Assembly: GCF_016019955.1 (NCBI RefSeq)
Contig: NZ_JAECRZ010000001.1
Location: 496,001 to 560,000 of the forward strand
DNA from: Thiosulfatihalobacter marinus
GTDB lineage: Bacteria; Pseudomonadota; Alphaproteobacteria; Rhodobacterales; Rhodobacteraceae
Direction: 5' to 3'
Length of the DNA stretch: 64,000 nucleotides
Position 1 is the first letter of the stretch. Each line of letters starts with the position of its first letter. Positions 26,612 through 34,023 of this stretch are shown here, piece after piece. The translations under genes were made by a program, and so were the position numbers. The notes beneath the pieces are model-generated. The model ran no database searches. It saw nothing but the letters and a program-made list of their open reading frames with translations, and was not told where the DNA came from.

Positions 26612-26947
26612 TCAGTTTTCGTTGCAGAACAGGTCGTACACGACTTCGAGTATACGGCGGGGGCGGTGGTCTGCCAAACGGTAATAGATCGTCTTGCCGT
26701 CGCGGCGCGGGATCACCAGACCTTCGAGGCGCAGGCGTGACAGTTGTTGAGACACGGCCGCCTGGCGGGCCGAGAGCAGTTCTTCGAGTTCGGTGACGGA
26801 TTTTTCACCCGAGACCAGGTGACACAGGATCATCAGCCGTCCTTCGTGGCTGATGGCCTTGAGGAAGTTGGACGCCGTGGTGGCATTGTCCACCATGCGG
26901 TCCATTTCCTCGGTGCTGATGTCTTCGGAGAAGACCGGTAGTGCCAT
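26612..26947 (-). CDS. soxR: ArsR-family sulfur-responsive repressor SoxR
   Basis: A 111-residue ArsR/SmtB winged-helix repressor of the SoxR/SqrR/BigR group. The recognition helix region is LEELLSARQAAVSQQLSRLRLEGLV, and the wing is RRDGKTIYYRLAD. Two cysteines, Cys42 (RLMILCHLV) and Cys108 (DLFCNEN), match the pair (Cys41/Cys107) that forms a persulfide-dependent link in SqrR. This makes it a likely persulfide/thiosulfate sensor. The ATG at 26947 follows AAGGGGAAAG. Candidate operators (ATTC-N8-GAAT) occur before soxX and soxB, with weaker versions before soxV/soxS and its own gene. Confidence 0.9.
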   Translation of the reverse strand: MALPVFSEDISTEEMDRMVDNATTASNFLKAISHEGRLMILCHLVSGEKSVTELEELLSARQAAVSQQLSRLRLEGLVIPRRDGKTIYYRLADHRPRRILEVVYDLFCNEN

Positions 26948-27063
26948 TTTTCTTTCCCCTTGCTGCTGCGCCCGGACCGGTGGACCCACGGGGACGGGCC
27001 CGGTTGGCCCGGCGGTTTGCGGCCCGGTGTGGTGGCGGGCCTTTTGGGAGCTGTCATTATTGT

Positions 27064-27079
27064 ATTCGCATACGTATGG
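27064..27079. promoter_or_regulatory. Candidate SoxR operator (degenerate) upstream of soxR
   Basis: ATTCGCATACGTATGG has one perfect ATTC half-site and a degenerate partner at the 8-nt spacing. It lies 117 bp upstream of the soxR start in an AT-rich patch within the soxS-soxR gap. A weak autoregulatory site is possible; the evidence is limited to one half-site and location. Confidence 0.3.
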
Positions 27080-27142
27080 CCAGTGGGGGGCGGTCAATTC
27101 CTGGTGAGGCGCTGCGATTGGGCAACGTTTTGCCGGGGTGGT

Positions 27143-27511
27143 TTACCGGGTGGCTCCCTCGAACCCGGCGAATTCGGTGATCATGCGTTCGATTTGCCAC
27201 CAGAAGAAATCCTGGCCGGGATAGCCTTCGAGCCGGGCGAGTTCGGCGCCGTCCCGGATCAGGAGGAAGGTGGGTGTGAAATTGACCGGGCGCGAATAGG
27301 TCACGTCGTCGGGCGGGGCGTTGAGTTGTTCGCGGCGCAGGGGCGCGAACTGGCCAACCTCTGTCTTGGGGTAGATCGGCGCGATTTCCGCGTTCCATTG
27401 CTTGCAGGCATAGCAGCCGGGCTGTTCGACGATGATCAATTCGAGGGCCCGGGCGGGAAGCGCCGCAAGAAGCATGACGACCAGAGCGGCGATGGTTTGT
27501 CGCAAAAACAT
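27143..27511 (-). CDS. soxS: Periplasmic thioredoxin-fold protein SoxS
   Basis: A 122-residue exported thioredoxin-like protein. The start at 27511 gives a signal peptide (MFLRQTIAALVVMLLAALPARA). The redox motif is C-Y-A-C in VEQPGCYACKQWN, and the cis-proline segment is PVNFTPTFLLI. In Paracoccus SoxS keeps the SoxYZ carrier reduced and is needed for full sox expression. It is divergent from soxV, the membrane electron donor of the CcdA type, with a 69-bp shared promoter region. Confidence 0.87.
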   Translation of the reverse strand: MFLRQTIAALVVMLLAALPARALELIIVEQPGCYACKQWNAEIAPIYPKTEVGQFAPLRREQLNAPPDDVTYSRPVNFTPTFLLIRDGAELARLEGYPGQDFFWWQIERMITEFAGFEGATR

Positions 27512-27548
27512 GATTGTCCTGATCCTTTGTCGCGTTACACTCACCTTA

Positions 27549-27564
27549 ATATGAATATGTGAAT
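27549..27564. promoter_or_regulatory. Candidate SoxR operator in the soxS-soxV divergent promoter
   Basis: ATATGAATATGTGAAT shows a GAAT half-site plus a degenerate left half at the 8-nt spacing, in an AT-rich island. A possible soxV promoter (TTGTCG, 17 bp, TATGAA; 27527-27555) ends inside it, so a bound repressor would cover the -10 region. Confidence 0.4.
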
Positions 27565-27580
27565 TTAACAAGGTGGCACC

Positions 27581-28318
27581 ATGATCGAGATTTCCTTTGC
27601 GGGGGCCGCGCTGGCGGGGCTGTTGTCGTTCTTTTCGCCCTGTGTGCTGCCGATGGTGCCGTTCTACCTGTGTTACATGGCCGGATTGTCGATGTCCGAG
27701 TTGCGCGGCGGCGGGGGCATTGCGCCCGGGGCGCGGCGGCGCCTGGTGCTGTCGTCGGTGTTCTTTGCGCTGGGGGTGACGACGATTTTCATGCTGTTGG
27801 GCATGGGAGCGACGGCGCTGGGGCAGGCATTTGCGCAGTGGCGCGAGCCGCTGAGCTTTGTCGCGGCAGCGGTTCTGGCGCTGTTCGGGCTGCACTTTCT
27901 GGGCGTGATCCGGGTGCCGGTGCTGTATCGCGAGGCGCGGCTGGAGAGCCGGCGCGCGCCGGCCTCGGTGGTGGGGGCCTATGTCATGGGGCTGGCTTTT
28001 GGGTTTGGCTGGACGCCCTGTGTGGGGCCTGCGCTGGCATCGATCCTGATGGTCGCGAGCGCGATGGGCGACATGTCGCGGGGGGCGGCGTTGCTGGTGG
28101 TGTACGGGCTGGCGATGACGGTGCCGTTTGTGATCGCGGCGCTGTTTGCCGGGCCGTTCCTGGGCTGGATGCAGCGCAACCGCAAGTATCTGGCGCATGT
28201 GGAAAAGGCGATGGGGGTGATGTTGATCCTGTTCGCGGTGCTGATCGCGACAAACACGGTCAACCGGGTTGCGCAGATGATGATCGAATGGATGCCGGCA
28301 TTTGGTGCATTCGGATAG
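27581..28318 (+). CDS. soxV: CcdA-family thiol-disulfide transporter SoxV
   Basis: A 245-residue inner-membrane protein with six hydrophobic helices and the two DsbD-b/CcdA cysteine motifs, FFSPCVLPMVPFYLC (about residues 17-31) and GWTPCVGPALAS (about residue 145). It passes electrons from cytosolic thioredoxin to periplasmic thioredoxin-like partners. In Paracoccus the partner encoded next is SoxW. No soxW is present here, so SoxS or an unlinked protein probably takes that role. Confidence 0.9.
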   Translation: MIEISFAGAALAGLLSFFSPCVLPMVPFYLCYMAGLSMSELRGGGGIAPGARRRLVLSSVFFALGVTTIFMLLGMGATALGQAFAQWREPLSFVAAAVLALFGLHFLGVIRVPVLYREARLESRRAPASVVGAYVMGLAFGFGWTPCVGPALASILMVASAMGDMSRGAALLVVYGLAMTVPFVIAALFAGPFLGWMQRNRKYLAHVEKAMGVMLILFAVLIATNTVNRVAQMMIEWMPAFGAFG

Positions 28319-28683
28319 GTGACGGGATCACGGCATGGATCGGGGCCGCGGGGACGCTGGGGCCGGGGACGGCCTGTGGTCTGATGACCCGGGGAAGGAA
28401 GAGCGGTATCCGGACAGGTCCGAAGAGGATTTCGCGCGCCATCACGCGCGGATGATTCGAGCGCGGTCAAGTGGCGCGACGGGCGGACAGGAGATCCGGC
28501 GGACAGGATTCGGCATGTCTGAACGCGGGCAGGCGCAACGCAACACCATGCAATCCATCCGCAAAGCAAGAAAATTGCTTTCAAAAATTCATGAACATGA
28601 ATTTGTTGTTGCGTTCCGCCCGATCCGTCGACTACGGTATGCCGAGCTACCCAGGGAACGAACGGGAGGCCAAGGGAGGAAAC
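28319..28683. other. 365-bp soxV-soxX intergenic region
   Basis: In related clusters soxW lies here. None of the frames shows a CxxC thioredoxin motif or signal peptide, so I see no soxW remnant. What can be seen is an AT-rich island (28570-28615) containing a perfect SoxR-type dyad and possible promoter, and the soxX ribosome-binding site (AAGGGAGG). The first 240 bp hold nothing I recognise. Confidence 0.6.
28587..28602. promoter_or_regulatory. SoxR-type operator upstream of soxX
   Basis: ATTCATGAACATGAAT is a perfect palindrome (7-2-7) and an exact ATTC-N8-GAAT match. A possible -35 (TTGCTT, 28575-28580) and -10 (TGAATT, 28598-28603) flank and overlap it at 17-bp spacing, so repressor binding would block the promoter. 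It lies 82 bp upstream of the soxX ATG. Confidence 0.6.
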
Positions 28684-29157
28684 ATGAAGTTCACAACACT
28701 GACAGTGACAGCCATATGGGCCGCGGGCGCGGCCTTTGCGGGCGTGGTGGAGCCGGGCGATGTCGTCTTTACCGAGGATGGCGCCGTCGAAGCCTCTCTG
28801 ACCGGAAAGCCGGGCAATGCCGAGCGGGGGGCCGAGGTTTACGGCTCAAAGAAGCTGGGCAATTGCGTGGCCTGCCACCAGATCACCAGCCAGGACGTGG
28901 CCTTTCCCGGCAATGTCGGCCCGGTGCTGGACGGTGCGGCCGACCGCTGGAGCGAGGCGGAGCTGCGCGGCATCCTGACCAACTCGAAGATGACTTTCGA
29001 GGGCACGATCATGCCCGCCTATTACAAGGTCGACGGGTTCGTTCGTCCGGGCAAGGCCTATACCGGCAAGGCCGCGGATGACACGTTCGCGCCGCTGTTG
29101 AACCCCGAGCAAATCGAAGACGTTGTCGCCTTCCTCATGACGCTGAAGGAAGAGTGA
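28684..29157 (+). CDS. soxX: Sulfur oxidation c-type cytochrome SoxX
   Basis: A 157-residue periplasmic monoheme cytochrome. It has a signal peptide (MKFTTLTVTAIWAAGAAFA), a heme site C61-V-A-C-H65 and a distal methionine region (EGTIMPAYY). It partners with SoxA to attach thiosulfate oxidatively to the SoxY cysteine. It is the first gene of the soxXYZA unit, with AAGGGAGG before the ATG. Confidence 0.95.
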   Translation: MKFTTLTVTAIWAAGAAFAGVVEPGDVVFTEDGAVEASLTGKPGNAERGAEVYGSKKLGNCVACHQITSQDVAFPGNVGPVLDGAADRWSEAELRGILTNSKMTFEGTIMPAYYKVDGFVRPGKAYTGKAADDTFAPLLNPEQIEDVVAFLMTLKEE

Positions 29158-29182
29158 CGGGTATCTGATCAAGGAGACAGAG

Positions 29183-29605
29183 ATGGAATTCACAAGACGT
29201 GAGACCCTGGCCATTGGCGCGGGTGCGGCTGTCGCCGCGTCGCTGCCGATCGGGGCCATGGCGGCCACCCCGGCGGACGAAGCCATCGCGGCCTTTACCG
29301 GTGGCGCGCAGATGGGCGAGGGCGGGCTGACGCTGACCGCGCCGGAAATCGCGGAAAACGGCAACACGGTGCCGATCGAGGTCAGCGCCCCGGGCGCCGA
29401 GGCGATCATGGTGCTGGCCCTGGGCAATCCGACGCCGGGCGTGGCCCGGTTCCGGTTCGGTCCCAACGCCGCCGCCCAGGCCGCGTCGACGCGGATCCGT
29501 CTGGCGGGCACGCAGGATGTGCTGGCGGTGGCCAGGATGGGCGACGGCAGTTTCGTCAAGGCATCCGCGACCGTGAAAGTCACCATTGGCGGCTGTGGCG
29601 GCTAA
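29183..29605 (+). CDS. soxY: Thiosulfate carrier protein SoxY
   Basis: A 140-residue exported carrier. The N terminus carries a Tat-type motif (TRRETLAIGAG). The protein ends with the swinging-arm sequence GGCGG (residues 136-140), whose cysteine (Cys138) holds the sulfur intermediates. It forms a heterodimer with SoxZ, encoded 18 nt downstream. All hallmark residues are present. Confidence 0.97.
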   Translation: MEFTRRETLAIGAGAAVAASLPIGAMAATPADEAIAAFTGGAQMGEGGLTLTAPEIAENGNTVPIEVSAPGAEAIMVLALGNPTPGVARFRFGPNAAAQAASTRIRLAGTQDVLAVARMGDGSFVKASATVKVTIGGCGG

Positions 29606-29623
29606 GGTAAAGGAGTTAGAGAC

Positions 29624-29953
29624 ATGGCAATTGGTGTAAAACCCCGCGTGAAAGTGCCCAAGACAGCGGCCGCCGGCGACGCGATCACGATCAAGACCCT
29701 GATCAGCCACAAGATGGAATCGGGTCAGCGCAAGGACAAGGAAGGCAACGTCATTCCGCGTTCGATCATCAACCGCTTCACCTGTGAGTTCAACGGCGAC
29801 ATGGTTCTGGATGTAGAGATGTTCCCCGCGATCTCGACCAACCCGTATTTCCAGTTCGAGGCGGTGGTGCCGGAAGCGGGCGAGTTCAGGTTCACCTGGT
29901 ATGACGATGATGGCGATGTCTACGACGCCGCCAAGAAGATCGCCATCGCCTGA
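29624..29953 (+). CDS. soxZ: Thiosulfate carrier partner SoxZ
   Basis: A 109-residue immunoglobulin-like protein with no signal peptide of its own; in the family it is exported by hitch-hiking with Tat-exported SoxY. The pattern VKVPKTAAAGDAITIKTLISHKMESG and RFTWYDDDGDVYDA is typical. It is followed by a strong GC hairpin and then soxA. Confidence 0.96.
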   Translation: MAIGVKPRVKVPKTAAAGDAITIKTLISHKMESGQRKDKEGNVIPRSIINRFTCEFNGDMVLDVEMFPAISTNPYFQFEAVVPEAGEFRFTWYDDDGDVYDAAKKIAIA

Positions 29954-29981
29954 ACGGCCCGTGGGGCCTGAAGTGACAAGT

Positions 29982-30002
29982 CCCGCCCCGGCAGGGGGCG
30001 GG
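29982..30002 (+). other. soxZ-soxA intergenic hairpin
   Basis: An 8-bp perfect stem, CCCGCCCC / GGGGCGGG with loop GGCAG, lies 29 nt after soxZ and 24 nt before soxA. There is no U-tract, so it is more likely a processing or stability element that changes soxYZ versus soxA yield than a terminator. Confidence 0.5.
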
Positions 30003-30025
30003 GTGGACCCAAGGGAGGAAATGCG

Positions 30026-30877
30026 ATGAAATTCAAGGCAATGGCAACGGTTGCCGCGCTGGTATTGGCGGCACCGATGGGCGCGATGGCCGATCCGGAC
30101 GACGATACGCTGGTGCTGAACGACGAGACCACGATGGTGACGAAAACCGCCGCTCCGGCGCATCTGGAGGGCGCGTTGGATACGATCATGTCGGGCTGGC
30201 ACTTTCGGTCGGATGAAACGCAGGTGATGCAGGCCGACGATTTCGACAATCCCGGCATGGTGTTCGTGGAAAACGCTCTGGCCGCGTGGGAAACCGCCGA
30301 TGGATCGGAGGGCAAGAGCTGTGCCAGTTGCCATGGTGCCGTAGAGACCATGGCCGGCGTGAAGGCGACCTATCCCAAGTGGAACGAGGATGCAGGCAAG
30401 GTGTATACGCTGCAAAATCAGGTGAACGCCTGCCGCACCGAGCGCATGGGCGCCAAGGCCTGGGGTTATGACAAGCAACCGGCGATCGAGATGGAGGCGC
30501 TGTTGAGTTCCTATTCGCGGGGAATGCCGGTGAATGTGGCTATTGACGGTCCGGCCAGGGCGACCTGGGAAAAGGGCAAGGAGCTGTATTACACCCGTAC
30601 CGGGCAGCTGGAGATGAGCTGTGCCAATTGTCACGAGGACAATTACGGCAACATGATCCGCGCCGACCACCTGAGCCAGGGGCAGATCAACGGGTTTCCG
30701 ACCTATCGTCTGAAAAACGCCAAGCTGAACGGGGTGCAAAGCCGGTTCAAGGGCTGTGTGCGTGACACCCGTGCCGAGACTTACAGCCCCGGTTCGGAGG
30801 AGTTCATCGCGCTGGAACTGTATGTGATGTCGCGCGGCAACGGCCTGTCGGTCGAAGGTCCGTCGGTTCGCAACTGA
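30026..30877 (+). CDS. soxA: Sulfur oxidation di-heme cytochrome SoxA
   Basis: A 283-residue periplasmic protein with signal peptide and two c-heme sites, C99-A-S-C-H103 and C199-A-N-C-H203. The later SRFKGCVRDTRAE contains the conserved cysteine that ligates the active-site heme as a persulfide. With SoxX it conjugates thiosulfate to SoxY. The ribosome-binding site is AAGGGAGG. A terminator-like hairpin lies directly after the stop. Confidence 0.96.
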   Translation: MKFKAMATVAALVLAAPMGAMADPDDDTLVLNDETTMVTKTAAPAHLEGALDTIMSGWHFRSDETQVMQADDFDNPGMVFVENALAAWETADGSEGKSCASCHGAVETMAGVKATYPKWNEDAGKVYTLQNQVNACRTERMGAKAWGYDKQPAIEMEALLSSYSRGMPVNVAIDGPARATWEKGKELYYTRTGQLEMSCANCHEDNYGNMIRADHLSQGQINGFPTYRLKNAKLNGVQSRFKGCVRDTRAETYSPGSEEFIALELYVMSRGNGLSVEGPSVRN

Positions 30878-30885
30878 TCCCAATG

Positions 30886-30915
30886 CCCGCGCCGGGACAC
30901 TGGCGCGGGTTTGTT
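30886..30915 (+). terminator. Rho-independent terminator after soxA
   Basis: The stem CCCGCGCC / GGCGCGGG with an 8-nt loop is followed at once by a T-rich tail (TTTGTT). It ends the soxXYZA transcript before a new SoxR-type operator ahead of soxB. Confidence 0.7.
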
Positions 30916-30927
30916 CTGTTCAAATAA

Positions 30928-30955
30928 ATTCAAGTATGCGAATATGAATCGCATA
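30928..30955. promoter_or_regulatory. SoxR-type operator(s) upstream of soxB
   Basis: An exact ATTC-N8-GAAT dyad (30928-30943) overlaps a second perfect inverted repeat, TATGCGA-N7-TCGCATA (30935-30955). Both lie in an AT-rich island just after the soxA terminator and 38-65 bp upstream of the soxB ATG. The overlapping repeats suggest two repressor dimers or an additional regulator. Confidence 0.6.
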
Positions 30956-30992
30956 TGAGACCCACCACTGACCTTGGAAAGGCGTGTACCAG

Positions 30993-32690
30993 ATGATTTC
31001 CCGTCGTGATTTCCTTCAGGTGTCGATGGCCGCGTCGGCCATGCTGGGCACCAGCGGTTTCGGCAACTGGGCGCGGCTGGCCGCGCAGCAGAGCCTGACG
31101 CAGGACCAGCTTTTGCAGTTCGACACGTTCGGCAATATCTCGTTGATCCACGTCACCGACATTCACGGCCAGCTCAAGCCGGTCTATTTCCGCGAGCCGT
31201 CGGTCAATCTGGGGGTTGGCGCCAACAAGGGGCAGGTGCCCCATATCACGGGGGCGGATTTCCGCCGGGCCTATGGCATCGCCGATGGCAGCCCGTCGGC
31301 CTATGCGCTGACCTATGATGATTTCTCGGCGCTGGCGCAGGGCTATGGCCGGGTTGGCGGGCTGGACCGGGTGTCGACCGTGATCAATGCGATCCGGGCC
31401 GAGCGGCCGGACGCGCTGTTGCTGGATGGTGGCGACACGTGGCATGGCTCTTACACGTGTTATCACACCGAGGGCCAGGACATGGTCAATGTGATGAACG
31501 CGCTGAAGCCGGATGCGATGACGTTCCATTGGGAATTCACGCTGGGATCGGAGCGGGTGAACGAGATCGTCCAGGGGCTGCCCTTTGCGGCGCTGGGGCA
31601 GAATATCTTTGACGCCGAGTGGGACGAACCGGCCGAGCTGTTCAAGCCCTACAGGTTCTTTGAGCGCGGCGGCGCCAGGGTGGCGGTGATCGGGCAGGCT
31701 TTTCCGTATATGCCGATCGCCAATCCGGGCTGGATGTTCCCGGAGTATTCATTCGGCATTCGCGACGAGAACATGCAGGCGATGGTGGACGAGGTGCGCG
31801 GCATGGGCGCCGACGTGGTTGTGGTGCTGAGCCATAACGGGTTTGACGTGGACAAGAAGATGGCCGGGATCGTATCGGGCATCGATGTGATCCTGTCGGG
31901 CCACACCCATGATGCGCTGCCCGAGCCGGTGCTGGTGGGGCAGACCCATATCATTGCGTCCGGGTCGAACGGGAAATTTGTCAGCCGCGTGGATCTGGAT
32001 GTGCGCGACGGGCGGATGATGGGGCTGCGCCACAAGCTGATCCCGATCTTCAGCGACGTGATTGCACCCGATCCGGCTGTGTCGGCGCTGATCGATGCGC
32101 AGCGCGCGCCCTATGCGGCGCAGCTGTCCGAAGTGATCGGGCAGGCGGACGGGCTGTTGTACCGGCGCGGCAATTTCAACGGCACCTGGGACGATCTGAT
32201 CTGCGATGCGCTGCTGAGCGAACGCGAGGCCGATATCGCCATGAGCCCCGGCGTGCGCTGGGGGCCAAGCATCGTGCCCGGGCAGGACATCACCCGCGAG
32301 GATATCTGGAACGTCACGTCGATGAGCTATGGCGCGGCCTATCGCACGGACATGACCGGCGAATTCATCAAGGTGATTCTGGAAGACGTGGCCGACAACA
32401 TCTTCAACCCCGATCCCTATTACCAGCAGGGCGGCGACATGGTGCGCATCGGTGGCATGGGCTATCGCATCGACATCACCAAACCGCAGGGCGCGCGGAT
32501 CAGCGACATGACCCTGCTGCGCACGGGTGAGGCGATCGATCCGGCGAAGACCTATGTTGTCGCGGGCTGGGCCTCGGTCAACGAGGGCACCGAGGGGCCA
32601 CAGATCTGGGACGTGGTGGAAACCCATATCCGCAAGCAGGGCACGGTGGCCGTGACCCCGCGCGACACGGTCAACGTGGTGGGCGCGTGA
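30993..32690 (+). CDS. soxB: Thiosulfohydrolase SoxB
   Basis: A 565-residue periplasmic di-manganese hydrolase that releases sulfate from SoxY-bound thiosulfonate. The ATG at 30993 with GGAAAGG upstream gives a Tat-type signal (ISRRDFLQVSMAASAML). The calcineurin-like metal site shows HVTDIHGQ, LLLDGGDTWHGS, LSHNGFD and LSGHTHDALPEP. A 5'-nucleotidase-type C-terminal domain follows. It is the first gene of the soxBCD unit. Confidence 0.97.
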   Translation: MISRRDFLQVSMAASAMLGTSGFGNWARLAAQQSLTQDQLLQFDTFGNISLIHVTDIHGQLKPVYFREPSVNLGVGANKGQVPHITGADFRRAYGIADGSPSAYALTYDDFSALAQGYGRVGGLDRVSTVINAIRAERPDALLLDGGDTWHGSYTCYHTEGQDMVNVMNALKPDAMTFHWEFTLGSERVNEIVQGLPFAALGQNIFDAEWDEPAELFKPYRFFERGGARVAVIGQAFPYMPIANPGWMFPEYSFGIRDENMQAMVDEVRGMGADVVVVLSHNGFDVDKKMAGIVSGIDVILSGHTHDALPEPVLVGQTHIIASGSNGKFVSRVDLDVRDGRMMGLRHKLIPIFSDVIAPDPAVSALIDAQRAPYAAQLSEVIGQADGLLYRRGNFNGTWDDLICDALLSEREADIAMSPGVRWGPSIVPGQDITREDIWNVTSMSYGAAYRTDMTGEFIKVILEDVADNIFNPDPYYQQGGDMVRIGGMGYRIDITKPQGARISDMTLLRTGEAIDPAKTYVVAGWASVNEGTEGPQIWDVVETHIRKQGTVAVTPRDTVNVVGA

Positions 32691-32739
32691 TGCCGCGCCC
32701 CGCGCCAGACAAACCGACATATCGAGGAGGCATAGCCAG

Positions 32740-34023
32740 ATGACAGAAAGCTTGAAGGGCGCAAAGCCCTCGCGCCGCCAGTTCCTGACGGGAGCGGCGG
32801 CCGCCGGGGCGGGGGCCGTGGCCGCGGGCGCGACCGCCGCGGCGGGTGGTGATCCGATGATCGAGCAGGTGCAGGACTGGGCGCAGGCCACGGGCGAAGG
32901 TGTGGATGCCACCCCCTATGGTCTGCCCATCGAGTTCGAAGGCGACGTGGTGCGGCGCAACGTGGAGTGGCTGACGGCGGACACGATCAGTTCGATCAAC
33001 TTCACGCCGATCCATGCGCTGGACGGGACGATCACGCCGCAGGGCTGTGCGTTCGAGCGCCACCATTCGGGTGCGATCGAGCTGAAGAAAGAAGATTACC
33101 GGTTGATGATCAATGGGCTTGTGGACACGCCCTTGGTGTTTACCTATGCCGATCTGGAGCGCTTTCCGCGCGAAAATCACGTGTATTTCTGTGAATGCGC
33201 GGCCAATACCGGCATGGAATGGGCCGGAGCCCAGCTGAACGGGGCGCAGTTCACCCATGGCATGATCCACAACATGGAGTATTCCGGCGTGCCGCTGCGC
33301 ACCCTGCTGGAGGAAGCGGGCCTGGGGGCGGCGGGTGATCTGAAGGACAAGTGGATCTATGTCGAGGGCGCCGATGCGTCCGGCAATGGCCGCTCGATCC
33401 CGATGGAAAAGGCGCTGGACGATGTGTTCGTGGCGTTCAAGGCCAATGGCGAGGCGTTGCGCAAGGAGCATGGCTATCCGGTGCGCCTGGTGGTGCCGGG
33501 CTGGGAAGGCAATTTGTGGATCAAGTGGCTGCGCCGTATTGAAGTGACGAGCCAGCCCGTGCAATCGCGCGAGGAGACCAGCAAATACACTGATACGCTG
33601 GCCGACGGGACCAGCCGCAAGTGGACCTGGGTGATGGATGCCAAATCGGTTGTGACCTCGCCCAGCCCGCAGGCGCCGATTACCCATGGCACGGGGCCGC
33701 TGGTGATCACCGGTCTGGCCTGGTCGGGGCGCGGGGCGATCACCGGGGTGGACGTGTCGGTTGATGGCGGCAAGACCTGGCAGGAGGCGCGTCTGGGCGC
33801 GCCGGGGACCGACAAGGCGCTGACCCGATTCTATCTGGATACCGAGTGGCGGGGCGAGGAGATGTTCCTGCAAAGCCGCGCGCGCGACAGTTCGGGCTAT
33901 GTCCAGCCCTCCAAGGCAGAGCTGCGCGAAGTGCGCGGGTTGAATTCGATCTATCACAACAATTGCATCCAGACATGGTGGGTGCGCCCGAACGGGGAGG
34001 CCGAAAATGTCGAAGTTTCTTAA
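32740..34023 (+). CDS. soxC: Sulfane dehydrogenase molybdenum subunit SoxC
   Basis: A 427-residue Tat-exported (SRRQFLTGAAAAGAG) molybdopterin protein of the sulfite oxidase fold. The Mo-ligating cysteine lies in YFCECAANTG (Cys153). A C-terminal Mo-co dimerisation domain includes GLAWSGRGAITGVDVSVDGGKTW. With SoxD it removes six electrons from the sulfane sulfur on SoxY, so thiosulfate can go fully to sulfate without sulfur globules. GAGGAGG precedes the start. The 3' end overlaps soxD by 17 nt. Confidence 0.96.
   Translation: MTESLKGAKPSRRQFLTGAAAAGAGAVAAGATAAAGGDPMIEQVQDWAQATGEGVDATPYGLPIEFEGDVVRRNVEWLTADTISSINFTPIHALDGTITPQGCAFERHHSGAIELKKEDYRLMINGLVDTPLVFTYADLERFPRENHVYFCECAANTGMEWAGAQLNGAQFTHGMIHNMEYSGVPLRTLLEEAGLGAAGDLKDKWIYVEGADASGNGRSIPMEKALDDVFVAFKANGEALRKEHGYPVRLVVPGWEGNLWIKWLRRIEVTSQPVQSREETSKYTDTLADGTSRKWTWVMDAKSVVTSPSPQAPITHGTGPLVITGLAWSGRGAITGVDVSVDGGKTWQEARLGAPGTDKALTRFYLDTEWRGEEMFLQSRARDSSGYVQPSKAELREVRGLNSIYHNNCIQTWWVRPNGEAENVEVS

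Noticed and set aside
28335-29081. 248-codon frame covering the soxV-soxX gap and most of soxX in another register
   Set aside because: Its second half is an out-of-frame reading of soxX and its first half shows no thioredoxin or other motif, so it is neither soxW nor a new gene.
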